NCBI RefSeq assembly: GCF_036203305.1
Contig: NZ_CP108131.1
Span: 5,580,001 to 5,644,000, forward strand
Direction of reading: 5' to 3'
DNA: 64,000 bases
From: Streptomyces sp. NBC_00190
Lineage (GTDB): Bacteria > Actinomycetota > Actinomycetes > Streptomycetales > Streptomycetaceae
Under the pieces are notes generated by a model that was not told the DNA's origin, ran no database searches, and saw only the letters and a list, made by a program, of their open reading frames with translations. This document shows positions 53,069 to 61,748 of the stretch, piece after piece (the stretch's first letter is position 1; the number at the start of each line of letters is the position of its first letter). Both the position numbers and the translations under genes were made by a program.

Positions 53069-53812
53069 ATGGACACCGAAGCACCTCACACGCAGCGCGG
53101 CCACTCTTCCCCCGGCGAGGGGGAGGGGCGGTCGCGTTTTGCGTTCTCGTCGCCGCGGACGCGGCGGCAACGGCCGGCCTGGCGGCTGACGTGGCGGCGG
53201 GCCGGAGTGCTCGGCGTGGTCTGCACCGTCTTCCTGCTGCTGCTCAGCAACTTCGTGGTGCAGCCCTTCCTGATTCCGAGCCGCTCGATGGAGCCGACGC
53301 TCGAGGTCGGGGACCGGGTGCTGGTCGACAAGCTGGCGTACCGTTTCGGCGATCAGCCGCGCCGCGGGGACATGGTGGTCTTCGACGGCACCGGGTCCTT
53401 CGTACGGGAACGCCCCGCGGGCCATCCGGTCGGTGAGGCCCTGCACGGCGCGGCCTCGGCGCTCGGGCTCGCTCAGCCGTCCGACACCGACTTCGTCAAG
53501 CGGGTCGTGGGCGTCGGCGGGGACGACGTGGTGTGCTGTGATGCGGGCGGGCGCATCAAGGTCAACGGCCTCCCGCTGGAGGAGCCGTACCTGTACCCGG
53601 GCGACGCACCTTCGAAGGTGCCCTTCCGGATCGTCGTACCAGTTGGGACCCTGTGGGTGATGGGTGACCATCGATCCCAGTCCAGGGACTCGCGAGACCA
53701 CCTGGGAGAACCGGGCGGGGGGATGGTGCCGGTGGAGAAGGTGATCGGGCGGGCCGCGTGGATAGGCTGGCCCGTCTCGCGCTGGGGCACGGCCGGGGGC
53801 GGGCATGGGTAG
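53069..53812 (+). CDS. sipW: Type I signal peptidase (first of four)
   Basis: Cleaves signal peptides from exported proteins at the outer face of the membrane. It has 247 residues. One N-terminal membrane segment (GVLGVVCTVFLLLLSNFVV) precedes the catalytic serine in IPSRSMEPT; the catalytic lysine is in FVKRVVGVGGDD. Box E is MGDHRSQSRDSR. It lacks a C-terminal anchor. It overlaps the next sip gene by 8 bases. The symbol follows the S. coelicolor four-sip cluster after rplS. Confidence 0.9.
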   Translation: MDTEAPHTQRGHSSPGEGEGRSRFAFSSPRTRRQRPAWRLTWRRAGVLGVVCTVFLLLLSNFVVQPFLIPSRSMEPTLEVGDRVLVDKLAYRFGDQPRRGDMVVFDGTGSFVRERPAGHPVGEALHGAASALGLAQPSDTDFVKRVVGVGGDDVVCCDAGGRIKVNGLPLEEPYLYPGDAPSKVPFRIVVPVGTLWVMGDHRSQSRDSRDHLGEPGGGMVPVEKVIGRAAWIGWPVSRWGTAGGGHG

Positions 53813-54686
53813 CCGCGGGCGGCCGCGCGGCCGTCAGAAACGCGAACCCGAATGGGAACTCGAGTTTGAACCCGAGCCGGAGCCGCAGCCGGAGCCCGTC
53901 CCGGTGGTGGAGGGCGGCCGGGCCGAGCGGCGCAGGCTGGCCCGCCGGGTGAAGCGCCGGCGCCGTACGCGCCGGGCCGGTGAACTGCCCCTGCTGGTGG
54001 CCGTGGCGCTGTGCATCGCCCTGGTCCTCAAGACCTTCCTGGTGCAGGCCTTCTTCATCCCGTCGGGCTCGATGGAGCAGACCATCCGGATCGGCGACCG
54101 GGTACTGGTGGACAAGCTGACCCCGTGGTTCGGATCCAAGGTCGAGCGCGGCGACGTCGTCGTGTTCAAGGACCCCGGCGGCTGGCTCAAGGGCGAGGTC
54201 GCCCGGCCCGCCCCCGACCCGGTCGGCGTCAAGCAGGTCAAACAGGCACTCACCTTCATCGGACTGTTGCCCTCGGCCGACGAGCAGGACCTGATCAAGC
54301 GCGTCATCGGCGTCGGCGGGGACACCGTCATGTGCTGTGACGCCAGGGGCCGGGTCACCGTCAACGGCTCGCCGCTCGATGAGCCGTACGTGAACGAGGG
54401 CAACACGCCCTCGGACATCCGCTTCGAGGTACAGGTGCCGACGGGCCGGCTCTTCGTGATGGGCGACCACCGGGCGAATTCGGCGGACTCCCGCTTCCAC
54501 CTCGACGAGGCCTTCGACGGGACCATCGACGAGAACGGGGTCGTGGGGGAGGCCGTGGTCATCGCCTGGCCCTTCGGGCACTGGCGCCGGCTGGAGACGC
54601 CCGCCACCTTCCGGATGGTGCCCGATCAGGCCCGCCGCGAGGCACGCGGGCGTCGTCGACGCCGACGGGGCCCGCTGTTCGCATAG
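53805..54686 (+). CDS. sipX: Type I signal peptidase (second of four)
   Basis: A 293-residue enzyme with a long charged cytoplasmic N-terminus (EPEWELEFEPEPEPQPEPVP), one membrane segment (LPLLVAVALCIALVLKTFLV), serine in IPSGSMEQT, and lysine in LIKRVIGVGGDT. Box E is MGDHRANSADSR. The acidic extension is an unusual feature compared with its neighbours. It starts inside the end of the first sip gene. Confidence 0.9.
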   Translation: MGSRGRPRGRQKREPEWELEFEPEPEPQPEPVPVVEGGRAERRRLARRVKRRRRTRRAGELPLLVAVALCIALVLKTFLVQAFFIPSGSMEQTIRIGDRVLVDKLTPWFGSKVERGDVVVFKDPGGWLKGEVARPAPDPVGVKQVKQALTFIGLLPSADEQDLIKRVIGVGGDTVMCCDARGRVTVNGSPLDEPYVNEGNTPSDIRFEVQVPTGRLFVMGDHRANSADSRFHLDEAFDGTIDENGVVGEAVVIAWPFGHWRRLETPATFRMVPDQARREARGRRRRRRGPLFA

Positions 54687-54784
54687 TGTGTCCTGGGTCT
54701 CCCGCGCCTTAGGGAACTCCCGCTCGTTAAGGGAGGGGAGAGCCCGTTTCCGATCCGGAGCGGGCGGTCGATCCGAGTGAGGGA

Positions 54785-55702
54785 GTGGATGTGGGGGATG
54801 TGGCGGTAGGCGCACGTTCCGGACGCGACGAGGGCGAGGAGCGGCCGGACGACGACGCTGCCATGAGCGAGGCCGAGGAGGACGGCGGTACCGCGGCGCG
54901 CCCGCACCGCTCGTTCTGGAAGGAGCTTCCGCTCCTGATCGGTATCGCCCTGCTGCTGGCCCTGCTGATCAAAACCTTCCTGGTCCAGGCGTTCTCGATC
55001 CCGTCCGACTCGATGCAGGACACCCTGCAGCGCGGGGACCGGGTTCTGGTGGACAAGCTGACCCCCTGGTTCGGCTCCGAGCCCGAGCGCGGCGAGGTCG
55101 TCGTCTTCCACGACCCGGCGGACTGGCTGTCCGGAGAGCCCACCCCGGAGCCGAACCTCGCCCAGCAGATCCTCAGCAAGATCGGCCTGATGCCGGACGC
55201 CGCCGAGAAGGACCTGATCAAGCGGACCATCGCCATCGGCGGGGACACGGTCGAGTGCAAGAAGGGGGGACCGGTCGTCGTCAACGGCAAGGCGCTCGAC
55301 GAGCCGTACATCTACCCCGGCAACACCCCGTGCGACGACGCCCCGTTCGGCCCGATCACCGTGCCCAAGGGCAAGATCTGGGTGATGGGCGACCACCGGC
55401 AGAACTCCCAGGACTCCCGCTACCACATGCAGGACTCCACCCAGGGCTTCGTGCCGGTCGACAAGGTCGTCGGGCGGGCCGTGGTGGTCGCGTGGCCGAT
55501 CACCCGCTGGTCCACCCTGCCGATCCCGGACACCTTCGACCAGCCGGGCATCGGCAACCAGACCAAGGCCGCCGCGCTGGGCCTCGGCGCCTCCGGGCTC
55601 GCGCCGGTGGGGCTCGGCCCGGCCGCGCTGGGGCTCACCGGCGCTGTGCCGCTCGTCATGTGGCGCCGACGGAGGCTGACTGGCGGGCGTACCGCCGGGT
55701 AG
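54785..55702 (+). CDS. sipY: Type I signal peptidase (third of four)
   Basis: A 305-residue enzyme with a membrane segment (LPLLIGIALLLALLIKTFLV), serine in IPSDSMQDT, and lysine in LIKRTIAIGGDT. Box E is MGDHRQNSQDSR. A second hydrophobic segment near the C-terminus (LGLGASGLAPVGLGPAALGL) may be an extra anchor. GTG at 54785 is the chosen start; nearby alternatives exist. About 98 bases separate it from the second gene. Confidence 0.88.
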   Translation: MDVGDVAVGARSGRDEGEERPDDDAAMSEAEEDGGTAARPHRSFWKELPLLIGIALLLALLIKTFLVQAFSIPSDSMQDTLQRGDRVLVDKLTPWFGSEPERGEVVVFHDPADWLSGEPTPEPNLAQQILSKIGLMPDAAEKDLIKRTIAIGGDTVECKKGGPVVVNGKALDEPYIYPGNTPCDDAPFGPITVPKGKIWVMGDHRQNSQDSRYHMQDSTQGFVPVDKVVGRAVVVAWPITRWSTLPIPDTFDQPGIGNQTKAAALGLGASGLAPVGLGPAALGLTGAVPLVMWRRRRLTGGRTAG

Positions 55703-55744
55703 GGTGCCGCCCAGGTCGACGATCTCCGACGTGGGGGCGCTGCA

Positions 55745-56527
55745 ATGGGCGGAACACAGGCAATACGCAGTGGCAAGGACGGCCACGGTGGTCTCGGCAA
55801 CGTGTTGTCGGGTATCGCCGTGGCCGTCGGCTTTGCGCTCTTCCTCGGCGGTTTCGTGTGGGGGGCGTTCGTCTACCGGCCCTACACCGTGCCCACCGAC
55901 TCGATGACGCCCACCGTCGTGCCCGGGGACCGGGTGCTGGCGCAGCGCATCGACGGCGGTGAGGTGCGCCGCGGGGACGTGGTCATCTTTACTGATTCCA
56001 TGTGGAGCGATTCGCCCATGGTCAAGCGGGTCGTCGGCATCGGCGGCGACACCGTGAAGTGCTGCGGCGCCGCCGGCGAGCTCACCGTGAACGGCACGGC
56101 CCTGGACGAGCCCTACATCGACGCCACCAAGCCCGACTCGGGGCTTCCCATGCCGCCCGGGCAGACCACCACCCCCGGCACGCCCTTCGAGGTGACGGTG
56201 CCGGAGGGCAACCTCTTCCTGATGGGTGACCACCGGAGCGGCTCCCTGGACTCCCGGGCGCACCTCCAGGAGGCCGGACAGGGCACCGTGCCCCGGTCGG
56301 CCGTCAGTGCCCGGGTCGACGCCCTCGCCTGGCCCTCCATGAAGATGCTGGAGCGGCCGCCGACGTATTCCGGGCTGCCCGGCGGGGTCTCCGGGCCCGG
56401 GCCGCTGCGGCTGCAGCTGGCGGCCGTGGTCGTGGGCGCCGCCCTGGTGGTGCTGGGGGCCGCGTACGGGCCGCTCGCACGGGTACTCGGGCGCGGCCGA
56501 CGGCGGGAGCGGGCCGATGCCCGCTGA
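55745..56527 (+). CDS. sipZ: Type I signal peptidase (fourth of four)
   Basis: A 260-residue enzyme and the most divergent of the four. It has an N-terminal membrane segment (GIAVAVGFALFLGGFVWGAF), serine in VPTDSMTPT, lysine in MVKRVVGIGGDT, box E MGDHRSGSLDSR, and a clear C-terminal membrane segment (LQLAAVVVGAALVVLGAAYG). Its end overlaps the NUDIX gene by 11 bases. Confidence 0.9.
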   Translation: MGGTQAIRSGKDGHGGLGNVLSGIAVAVGFALFLGGFVWGAFVYRPYTVPTDSMTPTVVPGDRVLAQRIDGGEVRRGDVVIFTDSMWSDSPMVKRVVGIGGDTVKCCGAAGELTVNGTALDEPYIDATKPDSGLPMPPGQTTTPGTPFEVTVPEGNLFLMGDHRSGSLDSRAHLQEAGQGTVPRSAVSARVDALAWPSMKMLERPPTYSGLPGGVSGPGPLRLQLAAVVVGAALVVLGAAYGPLARVLGRGRRRERADAR

Positions 56528-57023
56528 AGCGGCATCGGCGCCGGGCTGCCGGAAGGTGTCGCGGGTGATCCTGCTGGACCCGGCGGACCGGATCCTGCTG
56601 CTGCACGGCTTCGAACCGGCGGATCCCGCGGACGAGTGGTGGTTCACCCCGGGCGGCGGGCTGGAGGGCGACGAGAGCCGGGAGGACGCCGCGCTGCGGG
56701 AGCTGGCGGAGGAGACGGGGATCACACAGGTCGAATTGGGGCCCGTGCTGTGGCACCGGTACTGCTCGTTCCCCTTCGACGGGCGCCGCTGGGAGCAGGA
56801 CGAGTGGTACTTCCTGGCCCGTACCGCCCAGACGGCGACCGAGATGGGCGGCCTCACGGAGCTGGAGCGACGCAGCGTCGCCGGAGCCAGGTGGTGGACC
56901 TCCGAGGAACTTCTCGCGGCCCATGAGACGGTGTACCCGACCAGACTCGCCGAGCTGCTCCGGACGCTGCTCGACGACGGTCCTCCGGGTGCGCCGGTGG
57001 TCCTGGCCCCGGAAATCGTTTAG
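56517..57023 (+). CDS. NUDIX hydrolase
   Basis: A 168-residue pyrophosphohydrolase. The NUDIX box is GGGLEGDESREDAALRELAE followed by ETGI. The substrate (nucleotide, sugar nucleotide or other diphosphate) is not evident. The ATG lies inside the end of sipZ, so it is translationally coupled to the signal peptidase cluster. Confidence 0.9.
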   Translation: MPAEAASAPGCRKVSRVILLDPADRILLLHGFEPADPADEWWFTPGGGLEGDESREDAALRELAEETGITQVELGPVLWHRYCSFPFDGRRWEQDEWYFLARTAQTATEMGGLTELERRSVAGARWWTSEELLAAHETVYPTRLAELLRTLLDDGPPGAPVVLAPEIV

Positions 57024-57078
57024 GGGCGCAGGGGCCTGGCGCACAATAGGGGGACGCACGGCTGAAGGGGAACATGCC

Positions 57079-57387
57079 ATGAGTGCCGAGGACCTCGAAA
57101 AGTACGAGACCGAGATGGAGCTGAAGCTCTATCGGGAGTACCGCGACGTCGTCGGGCTGTTCAAGTATGTGATCGAGACCGAACGTCGTTTCTACCTCAC
57201 CAACGACTACGAGATGCAGGTGCACTCGGTCCAGGGAGAGGTCTTCTTCGAGGTCTCGATGGCCGACGCGTGGGTCTGGGACATGTACCGGCCGGCCCGG
57301 TTCGTCAAGCAGGTGCGGGTGCTGACCTTCAAGGACGTGAACATCGAGGAACTCAACAAGAGCGACCTCGAACTGCCGGGCAGCTGA
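57079..57387 (+). CDS. DUF2469-family protein
   Basis: A 102-residue actinobacterial protein of unknown function (AEDLEKYETEMELKLYREYR; FYLTNDYEMQVHSV). It is highly conserved in length across the phylum and typically lies upstream of yraN. The ATG at 57079 follows AAGGGGA. It has no membrane segment or signal. Confidence 0.9.
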   Translation: MSAEDLEKYETEMELKLYREYRDVVGLFKYVIETERRFYLTNDYEMQVHSVQGEVFFEVSMADAWVWDMYRPARFVKQVRVLTFKDVNIEELNKSDLELPGS

Positions 57388-57414
57388 GTTTCCTCCGTCG
57401 TACGGGTGACCGGG

Positions 57415-57451
57415 TTATCCACAACGGCGGAGTTGTCCACCAAGATCCACA
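57415..57451. promoter_or_regulatory. Cluster of DnaA-box-like sequences
   Basis: TTATCCACA (57415-57423) is a perfect DnaA box. TTGTCCACC (57433-57441) differs at one position from the Streptomyces consensus TTGTCCACA, and AGATCCACA (57443-57451) is a weaker third. All face the same way, between the DUF2469 gene and yraN. Confidence 0.6.
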
Positions 57452-57496
57452 AGGTGGGCGGGGGCGCGCGATCGTCGGTACCGGAGGTGGTGCCGG

Positions 57497-57868
57497 ATGA
57501 ACGCGAAGGGCGTGGCACAGCAGGCATTGGGGCGGTACGGCGAGGAACTCGCGGCGCGGCGGCTGACCGAGGCCGGGATGACCGTGATCGCGCGGAACTG
57601 GCGGTGCCGAGGCGGGGAGATCGACATCGTCGCCCGGGACGGTGACGCCCTCGTGGTGTGCGAGGTGAAGACCCGCCGGGCGGGGGAGTTCGAGCATCCC
57701 ATGGCCGCCGTACGAGCGGGCAAGGCCGAGCGCTTACGGGCGCTCGCCGAGCGCTGGCTCGCCGACCACGGCGGACCACCCCCGGGCGGGGTGCGCATCG
57801 ACCTCGTCGGAGTCCTGCTGCCGCGGCGCGGTGCGCCCGTGGTGGAGCACGTCAGGGGGGCGGCCTGA
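57497..57868 (+). CDS. YraN / UPF0102 family protein
   Basis: A 123-residue member of the YraN family, which has a Holliday-junction-nuclease-like (restriction endonuclease) fold. The core motifs are [38 protein letters not shown] (with the E-V-K catalytic-like triad) and RVDLV-like RIDLVGVLL. Residue 80 is a TTA leucine codon (57734-57736), the only TTA codon I found in the recognised genes. It overlaps comM by one base (TGATG), so translation is likely coupled to it. Confidence 0.9.
   Translation: MNAKGVAQQALGRYGEELAARRLTEAGMTVIARNWRCRGGEIDIVARDGDALVVCEVKTRRAGEFEHPMAAVRAGKAERLRALAERWLADHGGPPPGGVRIDLVGVLLPRRGAPVVEHVRGAA
57734..57736 (+). other. In-frame TTA leucine codon in yraN
   Basis: TTA encodes L80 of YraN (context GAG CGC TTA CGG GCG). 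In Streptomyces TTA is read only by the bldA tRNA, which accumulates late in growth, so the codon can delay translation. Confidence 0.85.
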
Positions 57869-59490
57869 TGGGGTTCGCCCGAGCCTGTTCGGTGGCCCTG
57901 GTGGGAGTCGACGGCGTGGTGGTGGAGGTCCAGGCGGACCTGGAGCCCGGGGTCGCGGCCTTCACCCTGGTGGGACTGCCCGACAAGACCCTGGTGGAGA
58001 GCCGGGACCGGGTGCGCGCCGCCGTGGTCAACTCGGGCGCGGCGTGGCCGCAGAAGAAGCTCACCGTCGGGCTCAGCCCGGCTTCCGTACCGAAGGGCGG
58101 ATCGGGCTTCGACCTCGCGGTGGCCGCCGCGGTCCTGGGCGCCGCCGAGGTGGTGGACCCGGGTGCGATCACCGACCTCGTGCTCATCGGGGAGCTGGGC
58201 CTGGACGGCCGGGTGCGGCCGGTGCGGGGCATCCTGCCGGCGGTGCTCGCGGCGGCCGAGGCCGGCTACCGGCAGGTAGTGGTGCCGCAGCAGTGCGCCG
58301 CCGAGGCCACGCTCGTGCCGGACGTCTCGGTGCTCGGGGTGCGCAGCCTGCGCCAGCTCATCGCCGTACTGACCGACGGGGCGGTCCCCGAGGAAGAACC
58401 GCCGGACCCGCCGGGCCGCCCCGATCCGATGCTGGCAGGCCTGGTCCTCCCGGGCGCGGGCCTGGGGACGGGCCTGTCGAGTACGCCCGGCGGCTGGGAA
58501 GGACTGGACCTCGCCGACGTCGCGGGCCAGCGCCCCGCCCGGCGGGGGCTGGAGGTCGCCGCGGCCGGGGGCCACCACATCCTGCTGAGCGGTCCGCCCG
58601 GGGCGGGCAAGACGCTGCTGGCCGAGCGGCTGCCGGGCATCATGCCCCCGCTCACCCGACAGGAGTCCCTGGAGGTCACGGCCGTCCACTCGGTCGCCGG
58701 GATCCTCCCACCGGGCGAGCCGCTGGTGACCGTCCCGCCCTACTGCGCCCCGCACCACTCGGCGACGATGCAGGCCCTGGTCGGGGGCGGCAGCGGGCTG
58801 CCGAGACCCGGAGCGGTGTCACTGGCCCACAAAGGGGTGCTCTTCCTCGACGAGGCGCCCGAGTTCCGCCCCCAGGTGCTGGACGCGCTGAGACAGCCCC
58901 TCGAATCGGGGCACATCGTGGTGGCCCGGGCGGCCGGGGTGGTGCGCTTGCCCGCCCGGTTCCTGATGGTGCTCGCCGCCAATCCCTGTCCGTGCGGGCG
59001 GCACACCCTGCACGGGGCGGGATGCGACTGCGCGCCCTCGTCGATCAGGCGGTACCAGGCGCGGCTGTCCGGGCCCCTTTTGGACCGGGTCGACCTGCGC
59101 ATCGAGGTCGAACCCGTCACCCGGTCCGACCTGCTCGGCCACGGCGGGCGGGGCGAGACCAGCGCCACCGTGGCCGGGCGGGTCGTCGAGGCCCGGGCGC
59201 GGGCGGCCCGCCGTCTCGACGGCACCCCCTGGCGGATCAACAGCGAGGTCCCGGGGCGGGAGCTGCGCACACGCTGGCAGCTCGCCCCGGGGGCGCTGGC
59301 ACAGGCCGAGCGGGATCTGGAGCGCGGGCTGCTCACCGCGCGGGGGCTGGACCGGGTCCTCAGGGTCGCCTGGACCGTTGCCGACCTGCGGGGGCGGGAC
59401 CGGCCCGAGGCACTGGACGTGGCCGTCGCCCTGGAACTGCGGACCGGAATCGCCCGCGGGGCAACCCTGGCGGCGGGGGCCGAGCCATGA
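57868..59490 (+). CDS. comM: Mg-chelatase-like AAA ATPase, ComM/YifB family
   Basis: A 540-residue ATPase. In naturally transformable bacteria ComM is a hexameric helicase that aids branch migration during transformation. The N-terminal domain (GLPDKTLVESRDRVRAAVVN; GSGFDLAVAAAVLGA) is followed by the AAA core with Walker A GPPGAGKTLLAERLPG, Walker B LFLDEAPEF, and the conserved NPCPCG. The ATG overlaps the yraN stop, and the dprA start overlaps its own stop. Confidence 0.93.
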   Translation: MGFARACSVALVGVDGVVVEVQADLEPGVAAFTLVGLPDKTLVESRDRVRAAVVNSGAAWPQKKLTVGLSPASVPKGGSGFDLAVAAAVLGAAEVVDPGAITDLVLIGELGLDGRVRPVRGILPAVLAAAEAGYRQVVVPQQCAAEATLVPDVSVLGVRSLRQLIAVLTDGAVPEEEPPDPPGRPDPMLAGLVLPGAGLGTGLSSTPGGWEGLDLADVAGQRPARRGLEVAAAGGHHILLSGPPGAGKTLLAERLPGIMPPLTRQESLEVTAVHSVAGILPPGEPLVTVPPYCAPHHSATMQALVGGGSGLPRPGAVSLAHKGVLFLDEAPEFRPQVLDALRQPLESGHIVVARAAGVVRLPARFLMVLAANPCPCGRHTLHGAGCDCAPSSIRRYQARLSGPLLDRVDLRIEVEPVTRSDLLGHGGRGETSATVAGRVVEARARAARRLDGTPWRINSEVPGRELRTRWQLAPGALAQAERDLERGLLTARGLDRVLRVAWTVADLRGRDRPEALDVAVALELRTGIARGATLAAGAEP

Positions 59491-60674
59491 CCGGGGCCGG
59501 GGCCGGGGACGACGAGGGCGAACGGTTGGCGAGGGCGGCGCTGACGCGGGTGCTGGAGCCCGGGGAGGAGCGGGGCGGGAGGTGGCTCCGGGAGTACGGG
59601 GCGGTCGGGCTGATGCGGATGCTGACCGCGCCCGGGGCGGAGGCGGGCGCTCCCGCGGGGGTGGGGGCCGAGCGGCTCGCCGGCTACCGCAGACGGGCGG
59701 CGCTGGCCGATCCCCGGCGGGACCTGGAGCTGGCCGCCGAGTCGGGGGGCCGGTTCGTGTGCCCCGGCTCGGCGGAGTGGCCGACCCAGCTCGACGACCT
59801 CGGTGACGCACGGCCCGTCGGGCTGTGGCTGCGGGGCCGGCCGAACCTGCGGACCTGGGCGCTGCGCTCGGTCGCCGTGGTCGGGGCCCGGGCCTGCACC
59901 CCGTACGGCGCACACATGGCCCAGACCCTGGCCGCCGGACTCGCGGAGCGCGGCTGGGTCGTGGTCTCGGGGGCCGCGTACGGGATCGACGCCGCAGCCC
60001 ACCGTGGGGCCCTCGCCTCGGGCGGCGCCACGGCCGCGGTGCTGGCCTGCGGGGTGGACGTCGCCTATCCCCGTGGACACGCCGGGCTCCTCGGCCGGAT
60101 CGCCGGCCAGGGCCTGGTCCTGGGGGAGCTGCCGCCCGGTAGCCATCCGACCCCCAGCCGGTTCGTCCTGCGCAACCGGGTCATCGCCGCCCTCACCCGG
60201 GGCACGGTGGTGGTGGAGGCCGCCCACCGCAGCGGGTCCCTCGTCACCGCCCGGCGCGCCCAGCGGCTCGGCAGGTTCACGATAGGCGTCCCCGGGCCCG
60301 CCACCAGCGGCCTCTCGGCCGGGGTGCACGAACTGCTGCGGGGCGAGGCCGTGCTGGTCACCGACGCGGCGGAGGTGGTGGAACTCGTCGGCTCCATCGG
60401 GGAACTGGCCCCTGAGCGGCGCGGCCCCGTGCTCGCCAGGGATCTGCTGGACCCGGACACGGCCCGCGTGCTCGAAGCGCTCCCGGCCGGCCGCCCGGTC
60501 CACGCGGAGGAAGTGGCACGTGCCTCCGGCAACGGCGCAGATGAAGTCATCGGCAGACTGTACGAACTTCACTCTCTGGGGTTCGTCGAACGGCAGGGCG
60601 ACGGCTGGCAGTTGAGTCGACGAACACCTGAAGGAGGCACACAAACCGGAACCGTCCGGCGAGGCGGTCGTTGA
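59487..60674 (+). CDS. dprA: DNA-processing protein DprA
   Basis: Binds incoming single-stranded DNA and loads RecA in transformable bacteria; its role in Streptomyces is unclear. The 395 residues include the Rossmann core (VAVVGARACTPYG; SGAAYGIDAAAHRGAL; PRGHAGLLGRIAG; RNRVIAALTRGTVVVEA) and a C-terminal winged-helix-like part. The ATG overlaps the comM stop (ATGA), making yraN-comM-dprA one coupled unit. Confidence 0.93.
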   Translation: MTGAGAGDDEGERLARAALTRVLEPGEERGGRWLREYGAVGLMRMLTAPGAEAGAPAGVGAERLAGYRRRAALADPRRDLELAAESGGRFVCPGSAEWPTQLDDLGDARPVGLWLRGRPNLRTWALRSVAVVGARACTPYGAHMAQTLAAGLAERGWVVVSGAAYGIDAAAHRGALASGGATAAVLACGVDVAYPRGHAGLLGRIAGQGLVLGELPPGSHPTPSRFVLRNRVIAALTRGTVVVEAAHRSGSLVTARRAQRLGRFTIGVPGPATSGLSAGVHELLRGEAVLVTDAAEVVELVGSIGELAPERRGPVLARDLLDPDTARVLEALPAGRPVHAEEVARASGNGADEVIGRLYELHSLGFVERQGDGWQLSRRTPEGGTQTGTVRRGGR

Positions 60675-60883
60675 CCTGGAGCGTTCCGGTGAAAGAGTGA
60701 AACCGATGAGAGACGCGGTCTTCCCGGTGGCAGTCGCCGGGACCGTGCGCCAGGCGCCGGTCCCGGGTCGCACGCGCGAGTCGGGTCGCCCCTGCGCCCC
60801 CGCGCGATCCCGTACTCTTCGCGCACCGCGACACTCCCGTCACGCTACGCTCCCAAGGAATCCCGCTCCGGCAAAGGCGAAGC

Positions 60884-61720
60884 ATGCCCCAGCACACCTC
60901 AGGGTCCGACCGCGCTGCGCTGCCCCCCGCTGCCCGTGGCAGCGTGCGGTCCACCGCGCCCTCGTCCCTGGAGGTGCTCTGGCGCTCGTACAAGGAGTCC
61001 GGTGACGAGCGGCTGCGGGAGCAGCTGATCCTGCACTACTCGCCGCTGGTCAAGTACGTTGCGGGCCGCGTCAGCGTGGGCCTGCCGCCCAATGTGGAAC
61101 AGGCCGACTTCGTCTCCTCCGGGGTCTTCGGACTGATCGACGCCATCGAGAAGTTCGACATCGACCGGTCGATCAAGTTCGAGACGTACGCCATCACCCG
61201 GATCCGCGGCGCGATGATCGACGAACTGCGGGCGCTGGACTGGATTCCGCGCTCGGTCCGGCAGAAGGCCCGGGCCGTGGAGCGGGCCTACGCCACGCTG
61301 GAGGCCCAGCTGCGGCGCACCCCGACGGAGACCGAGGTCGCCGCGGAGATGGGGATCGGGGTCGAGGATCTCCACACGGTCTTCAGCCAGTTGTCCCTGG
61401 CCAACGTGGTCGCCCTGGAGGAGTTGCTGCACGTCGGCGGGGAGGGGGGCGACCGCCTCTCGCTGATGGACACCCTGGAGGACACCGCCGCCGACAACCC
61501 GGTGGCGGTGGCGGAGGACCGGGAGTTGCGGCGCCTGCTGGCGCGGGCCATCAACACCCTGCCCGAGCGGGAGAAGACGGTGGTCACCCTCTACTACTAC
61601 GAGGGGCTCACGCTGGCCGAGATCGGCAACGTACTGGGCGTCACCGAGAGCCGGGTCAGCCAGATCCACACCAAGTCGGTGCTGCAACTGCGGGCGAAGC
61701 TCGCGGATGTGGGGCGGTGA
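60884..61720 (+). CDS. whiG: Sporulation sigma factor WhiG
   Basis: The sigma factor that commits aerial hyphae to sporulation in Streptomyces. It has 278 residues with regions 2 ([45 protein letters not shown]), 3 ([20 protein letters not shown]) and 4 ([22 protein letters not shown]) of the FliA/WhiG class. The sequence is nearly identical to S. coelicolor WhiG as I recall it. TACTCT and TACGCT in the 209-base leader region are -10 candidates. It lies directly after dprA. Confidence 0.96.
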   Translation: MPQHTSGSDRAALPPAARGSVRSTAPSSLEVLWRSYKESGDERLREQLILHYSPLVKYVAGRVSVGLPPNVEQADFVSSGVFGLIDAIEKFDIDRSIKFETYAITRIRGAMIDELRALDWIPRSVRQKARAVERAYATLEAQLRRTPTETEVAAEMGIGVEDLHTVFSQLSLANVVALEELLHVGGEGGDRLSLMDTLEDTAADNPVAVAEDRELRRLLARAINTLPEREKTVVTLYYYEGLTLAEIGNVLGVTESRVSQIHTKSVLQLRAKLADVGR

Positions 61721-61748
61721 GCTTGCGGTACCTCCGTAGAGTGGAGGG

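Noticed and set aside
57831-60674. 947-residue frame that appears to join comM and dprA
   Set aside because: Its first two thirds are a shifted frame of comM; only the part from 59487 is the real dprA.
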